From NCBI GenBank assembly GCA_903877095.1, contig CAIRCP010000111.1, positions 1 to 39,802 on the forward strand: 39,802 bases of DNA, read 5' to 3'. The notes under the pieces are model-generated. The model had not been told where the DNA came from and made no database searches. It was given only the letters and a program-made list of their open reading frames with translations. Below, piece after piece: positions 32,579-39,802 of this stretch. Origin of the DNA: an uncultured Actinomycetes bacterium (GTDB taxonomy: Bacteria; Actinomycetota; Actinomycetes; Mycobacteriales; Mycobacteriaceae). How positions within the stretch are numbered: the first letter of the stretch is position 1; each line of letters opens with the position of its first letter. A program made the position numbers and the translations under genes.

Positions 32579-33202
32579 CTAGCCGACCCGCAACCAGCCC
32601 GTCGTGTGCCGGTAGAGCGTCGACCGCTTCACCTCCCGCGCGCCGGGCACCCCGTCGCGCACGACACGCGCTCCGGTGGTGCCAAGCTGTGCCGCACGCC
32701 CGGCCACCCACCGTCGCCGCGGCCCGGACAGCACCGCCGCCCGAAGTCCCGGCAGGCCCGATGTCGGCTCGATCCGCACACCCGCGACGTCACCGTCGAA
32801 CAGGACGGTGTCGTCAACCAGCGCTTCCCCGCGGATCGTCGCCCCATCCTGCGGGGGCAGCCACACAGCGACGCCCACCAGCGCGGTGCCGGTGTCGTCG
32901 CGGATCAGCGGAACCCGGCGCGCCGTGCCGGACAACGCCCGCTGGGCGGCCAGCCAGCTGCGCGGCCCGGGCGGGACGTGGGCAACCTCGACATCGAGGG
33001 ATTCGGTGCGCATCAAGCGCGACAGCACTGCCGCCAGGTCGGCGTTCGACCCGGCGACCACCAGCCGGTGGGCATCGCGGGCTGCCGCGTCGATGTCCGC
33101 AGCGCCGCCGACCCGCAGCGCCGGCAGCCGGCCCAGCGCACGGGGCAGCGACGCGTCGCCGAACAGCAGCACCGTCATCCCGGATTTCATCTGGGTGTTC
33201 AT
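32579..33202 (-). CDS. uncharacterised mycobacterial protein (Rv0358-like)
   Basis: This 207-residue soluble protein starts MNTQMKSGMTVLLFGDAS. It contains RLVVAGSNADLAAVLSRLM (about residues 47-65), which is reminiscent of the G-G-D-G-T-x-N-E-V nucleotide-binding stretch of diacylglycerol/NAD kinases but without the invariant Gly-Gly-Asp. Later strands (VLFDGDVAGVRIEPTSGLPG and LRAAVL) also recall the C-terminal domain of that fold. It may be a degenerate lipid-kinase-like protein; confidence in that is low. Position beside purA matches Rv0358. The start is ambiguous: the ATG at 33202 directly abuts GAAGG, and the next ATG at 33190 has it 12 nt upstream. Confidence 0.7.
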   Translation of the reverse strand: MNTQMKSGMTVLLFGDASLPRALGRLPALRVGGAADIDAAARDAHRLVVAGSNADLAAVLSRLMRTESLDVEVAHVPPGPRSWLAAQRALSGTARRVPLIRDDTGTALVGVAVWLPPQDGATIRGEALVDDTVLFDGDVAGVRIEPTSGLPGLRAAVLSGPRRRWVAGRAAQLGTTGARVVRDGVPGAREVKRSTLYRHTTGWLRVG

Positions 33203-33240
33203 CCTTCAGGACACTCCTGCGCTGCGCTCCGATAGGGTAG

Positions 33241-35228
<1,988 letters not shown>

Positions 35229-35253
35229 ATCTGGCCGACCGCCCCCGCCGAAT

Positions 35254-35299
35254 GTGCTTCCGGTGCGACATTCGCCGCTGAAAGTCGCACTGGGTGCAC
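35254..35299. terminator. two-tier hairpin after the thioesterase gene
   Basis: GTGC-N5-GTGCGAC (35254-35269) pairs with GTCGCAC-N5-GCAC (35284-35299) around a 14-nt loop, giving a 7-bp inner and a 4-bp outer stem separated by an internal loop. It sits in the 81-bp gap between two + strand genes and probably ends the purA transcript. No U tract follows. Confidence 0.5.
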
Positions 35300-35309
35300 G
35301 CTCGGTGAC

Positions 35310-36041
35310 ATGACGCGAGACACTGGCGGCGTGTCACTCCACACGTCGCCCACCATCCGCCGTCTCACCACGCCCCGCGCCGCCGCACTGGCCGGCGTCC
35401 TGTTCGCGGTGTTGTTCGGGACGGCCCTCTACCTGATCCGATCGTCTCTGCCGGAAGGGGTCCAGCCGGGATCGCCGTGGATCGAGAGCGGCCACGACAA
35501 GATTCGCCTGGCTTCCGAACTGATGCCGTTCGCCGGGATCTCGTTCCTGTGGTTCATCGGGGTGGTGCGGGCCAACCTCGGCCGCTACGAGGACAAGCTC
35601 TTCACCACCGTCACCCTCGGCAGCGGTCTGCTGTTCCTGGCGATGATGTTCGCCTCGTCCGCGGTCGGCGCGGGGTTGGCCGAAAGCCGGCACTACTCCG
35701 GCGGTGACGTCGGCGGAGTCGGCATCTTCGGCCAGATGCTCCTGCTGAAGCTCTCCAAGACCTATGCGCTGCGGATGGCGGCGGTGTTCATGATGTCCCT
35801 GGCGACGGTCTGGAAGCGCACCGGCCTCATGCCGCGCTGGCTGGTGTACACCACCTACGCGGCCGCGCTGGTGCTCATCATCGGCGGCGATACCACGATG
35901 TGGTTGGTGATGGCGTTCCCGGCCTGGGTGCTGGTGGTAAGTGTGCTGTTCCTGCTGCGTGCCGGCCTGTTTGAACACCGGGGCGAAGAACATCATCATC
36001 ACGAACATCACCACGGACATCATCAGCACGGGGAGGCCTGA
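35310..36041 (+). CDS. polytopic membrane protein with a histidine-rich C-terminal tail
   Basis: This 243-residue protein has about six hydrophobic helices (near residues 24-46, 70-88, 98-120, 145-172, 180-195 and 197-220) and a C-terminal tail (HRGEEHHHHEHHHGHHQHGE) containing a dense His/Glu cluster, a likely metal-binding segment. I do not recognise the core domain. The ATG at 35310 lacks a clear SD; a GTG at 35331 is an alternative. The last 164 bp overlap the 3' end of the convergent MMPL gene, and the His-rich tail lies entirely inside that overlap. Whether it transports metal is unknown. Confidence 0.72.
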   Translation: MTRDTGGVSLHTSPTIRRLTTPRAAALAGVLFAVLFGTALYLIRSSLPEGVQPGSPWIESGHDKIRLASELMPFAGISFLWFIGVVRANLGRYEDKLFTTVTLGSGLLFLAMMFASSAVGAGLAESRHYSGGDVGGVGIFGQMLLLKLSKTYALRMAAVFMMSLATVWKRTGLMPRWLVYTTYAAALVLIIGGDTTMWLVMAFPAWVLVVSVLFLLRAGLFEHRGEEHHHHEHHHGHHQHGEA

Positions 36042-38148
36042 TCCGGGGCAGTTCGTCGGTCCGCTCGATATCGTCCGGCCGGAAGGCGGGCCACCAGATC
36101 CGCGGCCCGATCAGGGTGAACAGCGCCGGGATGACGACGGTGCGCACGACGAAGGTGTCGAGCAGGATGCCCAGGCCGACGATGATGCCCAGTTGGGTCA
36201 GCGCGATCAGCGGTAGCACGCCGAGGACGCAGAACACCGCCGCCAGCACCAGTCCGGCGCTGGTGATCACCGCACCGGTGGCCGACACCGCGCGCACGAT
36301 GCCGGCCCGGGTTCCCCACATCGGCGTCTCTTCCTTGGCCCGGGACACCAGGAAGATGGTGTAGTCCACGCCCAGCGCCACCAGGAACAGAAATGAGAAC
36401 AGCGGGGTGGTGTTGTCCAGCGCTGGGAACTTGAGCAGATGGATGCTCACCCAACTGCCCAGCCCGAGCGCGGCCAGGGTGGACAACGCGGTCGCGCCGA
36501 TCAGCACCAGCGGTGCCAACACCGCCCGCAGGAGCAGATAGAGCACCGCCAGCACGACGATCAGGATCGCCGGGATGATGACTTTCTGGTCGCGCACGGC
36601 GGTCCGTTTGGTATCGAGTGCTTGGGCGTCGGTCCCGCCCACCAACCCTTCCGGGTCGGCTTTGTGCACGGAATCCCTCAGGGCATCAACAACTCTGAAC
36701 GCTTCCGGCGTCGCCGGCCCGGCGTCGAGGACGACCTGCCACTGGGTCAGCCCGGTGTCGGAGACGCCGGCCGGTTGCACCGAGGCGATGCCGGGGGTGG
36801 CTTGGATGGCGGCGGCGACAGCATCGGTGTTCTCGATGCGGGCGATCACCCGGGTGGGGTCGGTCTGCCCGCTGGGGAAGTGTTGGGCCAGGGTCTGGAA
36901 TCCGGTGACCGAGTCGGCTTTGACCCGGAACTGGTCGATCAGCGACAGGCCGATCGGGGTGCCGATGATGCCGGTGGCCAGCACCGCCAGGGTCAGGATC
37001 GACACGGCTGCCACCCGGCCGGCGTGGTGGGACACCCAGTCCGCGACCCGGTGCCAGGCTCCGGTGGTGGTGAGATCCTCACCGCCGGCGCGAGGGATGA
37101 AGGGCCAGAACAACTTCGGGCCGAACAGCGCCAGCAGCGGTGGCAGCACCAGTAGCACGAAGATCGCCGCCATCACCAGGCCGGCGGCGGCCTGCACGCC
37201 GAGACTGCGGGTGGTGGGCGACTTCGCCAGCAGCAGGGTCAGCAGCGCCAGCACCACGGTGGCGTTGCTGGCCACGATCGCCGGCCCGGCCCAGCGGACC
37301 GCCGTGCGCAGCGCCTCCCGGTGATTGCTGTTGCGGCGCAATTCCTCCCGGTAGCGAGATATCAGTAGCAGCGCATAGTTCGTCCCCGCACCGAACACCA
37401 GAACGCTGGTGATCCCCGAGGTGGAACCGTCACCGCCCAGGCCGGTGGCCTCGGCCACCGCCGCGCCCACGACCGCCGCGATCCGGTCGGCAAAGGCGAT
37501 CACCAGCAGTGGCACCAGCCACAGCACCGGCGAGCGGTAGGTGGCGATCAGCAGCAGTGCCACCACCGCGCCGGTGACCGCGACCAGGGTGACGTTGGCG
37601 CCGGAGAACGAGTTGGCGATGTCCGCGCCGAACGCCGGGCCGCCGGTGACACTGGCCACCACGCCCGGCGGCAGGCCGCTGCGGGCGGCCTCGCGCAACG
37701 CCTTGACGGTGTCGGACAGCTCGAAGCCGTTCAGATCGGACCTGAGCGCGAGCGGCGCCAGCGCTGCCTTGGCGTCGGCGGAGGGCATCAGCGGAATCGG
37801 CGGTCCGGGAGCGACGCCGCTCAGGCCGGTCATCCGGTCACGGGCCTGCTGGGCGGCGGCCAGGTCCTCCGGGGAAAGATCCGAGCCGTCGCTGCGGCTG
37901 ATCACCAGCAGCACCGGTGCGGTCTCCCCACCCGGGAACTGCTTGACCAGTTCGGCCACCCGCGCCGACTCGGCGGTCGGCGGGAGCACGACCGGCGCCT
38001 GCTGGTCGGCGCCGGTCTGCGGGATCAGGCCGAGTAGTGCGCCGCCGATGACGGCCACCAGCAACGCCAGCGCCCACGAGCGGGGGCCGGAGACCAGTGC
38101 GCCGATGCGGTCCCAGAGGGTCGGGCGGGGCTCGGGTGCGCGATGCAT
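35878..38148 (-). CDS. MMPL/RND-family transporter
   Basis: This 756-residue protein has two RND halves. Each has one TM helix (first SWALALLVAVIGGALLGLI, about residues 28-46), an extracytoplasmic loop and five further TM helices. In the first half, LVFGAGTNYALLLISRYREE (about 245) is the typical MMPL TM segment; its equivalent FLVALGVDYTIFLVSRAKEE (about 610) carries the proton-relay Asp-Tyr pair. It is closer to the short YdfJ-type MMPL proteins than to lipid-exporting MmpL3. The C-terminal 60 residues after FRPDDIERTDELPR are Pro/Arg-rich and antisense to the neighbouring gene. ATG at 38148; a GTG at 38155 is possible. Confidence 0.88.
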   Translation of the reverse strand: MHRAPEPRPTLWDRIGALVSGPRSWALALLVAVIGGALLGLIPQTGADQQAPVVLPPTAESARVAELVKQFPGGETAPVLLVISRSDGSDLSPEDLAAAQQARDRMTGLSGVAPGPPIPLMPSADAKAALAPLALRSDLNGFELSDTVKALREAARSGLPPGVVASVTGGPAFGADIANSFSGANVTLVAVTGAVVALLLIATYRSPVLWLVPLLVIAFADRIAAVVGAAVAEATGLGGDGSTSGITSVLVFGAGTNYALLLISRYREELRRNSNHREALRTAVRWAGPAIVASNATVVLALLTLLLAKSPTTRSLGVQAAAGLVMAAIFVLLVLPPLLALFGPKLFWPFIPRAGGEDLTTTGAWHRVADWVSHHAGRVAAVSILTLAVLATGIIGTPIGLSLIDQFRVKADSVTGFQTLAQHFPSGQTDPTRVIARIENTDAVAAAIQATPGIASVQPAGVSDTGLTQWQVVLDAGPATPEAFRVVDALRDSVHKADPEGLVGGTDAQALDTKRTAVRDQKVIIPAILIVVLAVLYLLLRAVLAPLVLIGATALSTLAALGLGSWVSIHLLKFPALDNTTPLFSFLFLVALGVDYTIFLVSRAKEETPMWGTRAGIVRAVSATGAVITSAGLVLAAVFCVLGVLPLIALTQLGIIVGLGILLDTFVVRTVVIPALFTLIGPRIWWPAFRPDDIERTDELPRIRPPRADDVRGDVRDDDVLRPGVQTGRHAAGTAHLPPAPRPGTPSPTTSWYRRR

Positions 38149-38182
38149 GCGCACATCATCGCCCGTGGATAAGGTCGGCCGT

Positions 38183-39301
38183 GTGTTGGACACCCTGGCC
38201 GTGGCGAACTATCGGTCGTTGCGCCGTCTGATAATCCCGCTCCGTCGGTGCACCGTGGTGACCGGACCCAACGGCAGCGGGAAATCCACCCTGTACCGGT
38301 CGTTGCGACTGCTCGCCGATATGGCCCGCAACGGCGCGGTCAACGCGCTGGCCCGGGAGGGCGGGCTGGCGTCGACGATGTGGGCCGGCCCCGGGCGCAC
38401 CGGCCCGGCCAGCCTCAAACTCGGCTTCGCCGGGGAGAACTGCGGCTACGCCGTAGACCTCGGTCTGCCGATGATCGGCAGAACCGCGTTCGGTCTGGAC
38501 CCGGAGATCAAGGCCGAGGCGGTGTGGGCGGGGCCGTGGCTGCGGCCCTCGGGGCTGATCGCCGACCGCGCCGGCCAGACCGCGCGAGTGCGCGACGACG
38601 ACGGAAACTGGCGCATCGCGAGCACGTCGCTGCGCCCCTACGACAGCATGCTCAGCGAGATCGCCGAGCCGCGCGAGGCGATCGAACTGCTCGGCCTGCG
38701 GGAGCGGATGCGCTCGTGGCGGTTCTACGACCACGTCCGCACCGACAGCGCGGCGCCGGCGCGCGCACCCCGGATCGGCACGCGCACCATGGTGTTGAAT
38801 CACGACGGCGCCGACCTGGCGGCGGCCTGGCAGACCATCGCCGAGATCGGGGACGCCGCGGCGCTGGCGGAGTCAGTGGACGGCGCGTTCCCGGGCAGCC
38901 GGGTGGAGATCGACTGCCGCGACGGCCTGTTCGAGCTGGCCTTGCGTCAGCCCGGGATGCTGCGGCCGCTGACGGCGGCCGAATTGTCCGACGGGACGCT
39001 GCGTTACCTGCTGTGGGTGGCCGCGCTGCTGTCGCCGCGGCCCGCCGAACTGACCGTTCTCAACGAGCCCGAGGCGAGCCTGCACCCGGACCTGTTACCG
39101 GCGCTGGCGGCCCTGATCGACCGCGCCTGCGAGGGCTCACAGATCGTCGTCGTCACCCACGCCGCCCCGTTGGTCGACGCGCTGCGCGAGCACGCGGCCG
39201 ACGACATCGCACTGCTGCGCCTGATCAAGGAGGACGGCCGGACGGTGGTCGAAGGACAGGGAATGCTCGACGAACCGGCCTGGCGCTGGCCCGAACGCTG
39301 A
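38183..39301 (+). CDS. RecF/AAA_21-type ATPase without partner gene
   Basis: This 372-residue ABC-type ATPase begins MLDTLAVANYRSLRRLIIPL with Walker A TGPNGSGKST (about residues 28-37). A long middle region has no obvious coiled coil. The signature-like LSDGTLRYLLWVAALL lies near residue 271, Walker B LTVLNEPEASLHPDLL (about 290) has Asn where Asp is usual in ABC proteins but as in many of this family, and the H-loop is IVVVTHAAPLV (about 320). Relatives occur as stand-alone genes and in OLD-type defence systems. No nuclease, TOPRIM or other partner is encoded beside it, so defence is not supported. GTG at 38183 follows AAGG by 8 nt. Confidence 0.85.
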   Translation: MLDTLAVANYRSLRRLIIPLRRCTVVTGPNGSGKSTLYRSLRLLADMARNGAVNALAREGGLASTMWAGPGRTGPASLKLGFAGENCGYAVDLGLPMIGRTAFGLDPEIKAEAVWAGPWLRPSGLIADRAGQTARVRDDDGNWRIASTSLRPYDSMLSEIAEPREAIELLGLRERMRSWRFYDHVRTDSAAPARAPRIGTRTMVLNHDGADLAAAWQTIAEIGDAAALAESVDGAFPGSRVEIDCRDGLFELALRQPGMLRPLTAAELSDGTLRYLLWVAALLSPRPAELTVLNEPEASLHPDLLPALAALIDRACEGSQIVVVTHAAPLVDALREHAADDIALLRLIKEDGRTVVEGQGMLDEPAWRWPER

Positions 39302-39364
39302 GCACACGGAATCGCGGGCGCAATAGTGCGTCCTTGCCGCCCTTGCCTGAATAGGGTTCCGGCC

Positions 39365-39671
39365 ATGGGCGGAATGAATGGAAAAGGCATCGACGATGTC
39401 GCCGCAGATTTCAGCCGGGGCCGCATCTCGCGGCGTGATGCGCTCAGGCGGCTCGCAGCGCTGGGCGTGGGCGGCCGCGGCCGGCTCGGCGCTCATCGCC
39501 GCCTGTGACCGCAACACGAGCGCATCCTTCTCATCCTCCGAGGGGACGTCTCAGACCCCGGCCGACACCATCTACTGCAATGGAACCGTGCTGACGATGG
39601 TCGACGATCGCCGCCGGGCCGAAGCGGTCGCGGTGGCGGGCGGCAAAATCCTGGCGGTGGGCTCGGCAGTG
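39365..39671 (+). pseudogene. amidohydrolase (Tat lipoprotein form), frameshifted and interrupted by an IS element
   Basis: From the ATG at 39365 the frame encodes a twin-arginine signal (SRGRISRRDALRRLAALG) and then stops early at about 39508. If one G is removed in the GGGCGG run at 39468-39474, the signal continues to a lipobox-like ALIAAC. After it comes ADTIYCNGTVLTMVDDRRRA followed by EAVAVAGGKILAVGS, the unmistakable start of an amidohydrolase (imidazolonepropionase/TIM-barrel 'YtcJ-like' type). The coding sequence then ends at about 39667-39671, where an IS30-type element begins. TAGGGT lies 7 nt before the ATG. Two independent lesions make it a dead gene, unless the frameshift is a sequencing error. 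Confidence 0.75.
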
Positions 39672-39802
39672 TCAAGCGGTGGAAGCAACGGAGTCGGTGA
39701 GGAGTTTGGTGAAGACTTCTCGGGGGGTGCGGAATCCGAGGATCGCTCGGGGTCGGTCGTTGAGTTCGTCGGCGATGGCGTCGAGGTAGGGCTGGTGGTC
39801 GG
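39667..39802 (-). mobile_element. IS30-family insertion sequence, terminal part (runs off the window)
   Basis: The complement of 39674-39802 reads DHQPYLDAIADELNDRPRAI then LGFRTPREVFTKLLTD and stops at 39672-39674. LNxRPRxxLGxxTPxExF is the C-terminal signature of IS30-type DDE transposases, so the last 42 codons of a transposase are present. The element's end, starting about GTGTCAAGCGGTGGAAGCAA, overlaps the transposase stop and resembles IS30-type terminal repeats as I recall them. It truncates the amidohydrolase gene. Confidence 0.82.

Noticed and set aside
37541..38182. In-frame 5' extension of the RecF/AAA_21-type ATPase across the MMPL gene
   Set aside because: It is antisense to the MMPL N-terminal half. 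The GTG at 38183 has an SD and starts exactly at the conserved N-terminal strand.
38183..39301. Anti-phage (OLD/Gabija-like) defence system
   Set aside because: The ATPase lacks a TOPRIM or nuclease domain and has no partner gene. The neighbours are MMPL and a decayed amidohydrolase, so defence is not supported.

Overview
The window is high-GC actinobacterial DNA whose gene content and order point to a mycobacterium, most likely a fast grower of the Mycolicibacterium/M. smegmatis type. The evidence is the dnaK-grpE-dnaJ-hspR heat-shock operon with HAIR operators, clpB, ttfA (an accessory factor of MmpL3 transport), pyrE, class II fba, purA, an LpqN/LpqT-type lipoprotein and a PE-PPE-domain hydrolase. 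Most of the core genes match the M. tuberculosis Rv0350-Rv0353 and Rv0356-Rv0385 stretches as I recall them. The second block is inverted relative to dnaK when compared with H37Rv.

Layout. (1) 1-658: remnants of a TnsA-type transposon (a truncated tnsA start plus an end carrying two 28-bp repeats), then the dnaK promoter with two HAIR-like HspR sites. (2) 659-4842: dnaK, grpE, dnaJ and hspR on the + strand. The dnaJ/hspR junction carries a 26-bp tandem duplication that creates two overlapping 9-codon minicistrons. (3) 4908-11427, minus strand: a compact accessory operon read as 80-aa protein, AMP-forming acyl-CoA ligase, 2-oxoacid/acetoin dehydrogenase E1 alpha, E1 beta, E2, a free acyl carrier protein and an aldose-1-epimerase. 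It has no E3, and a DosR-box-like palindrome lies upstream. This is the most unusual system in the window. (4) 11534-15262: type II flavohemoglobin, a GAP/Sap-family membrane protein, a MazEF9-like toxin-antitoxin pair under a perfect palindrome, and a tandem cupin pair. (5) 15373-22142: HspR-controlled clpB with a strong terminator, ttfA, a short-chain dehydrogenase, pyrE, a degenerate flavoprotein, a small cupin on the other strand, and an SPOUT rRNA/tRNA methyltransferase. (6) 22191-28834: GH76 glycosidase, lipoprotein, small secreted protein, DedA, fba, Rv0361-like membrane protein, DUF3151 protein and a secreted PE-PPE-domain hydrolase. (7) 28842-30362, minus strand: a PII-like protein downstream of a CDF metal exporter with a near-leaderless promoter. 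Further upstream lies an intergenic region with a tandem repeat, a DosR-box-like site and a strong hairpin. (8) 30396-39301: M50 protease, P450, Rv0358-like protein, purA, hotdog thioesterase, a His-tailed membrane protein overlapping tail-to-tail with an MMPL transporter, and a RecF/AAA_21-type ATPase. (9) 39365-39802: a Tat-lipoprotein amidohydrolase that is frameshifted and then cut by an IS30-family element running off the window.

Functional picture: two chaperone loci (dnaK operon and clpB) share HspR control through HAIR sites, and HspR is encoded at the end of the dnaK operon. The accessory dehydrogenase/ACP operon sits beside a flavohemoglobin and has a DosR-like site, suggesting a role under low oxygen or NO; this is inference. 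Both ends of the window are marked by mobile-element debris. Several genes (mazE, ttfA, the SDR, trmH, the CDF gene) have a TANNNT hexamer 6-7 nt before the start codon, as expected for leaderless mycobacterial transcripts.
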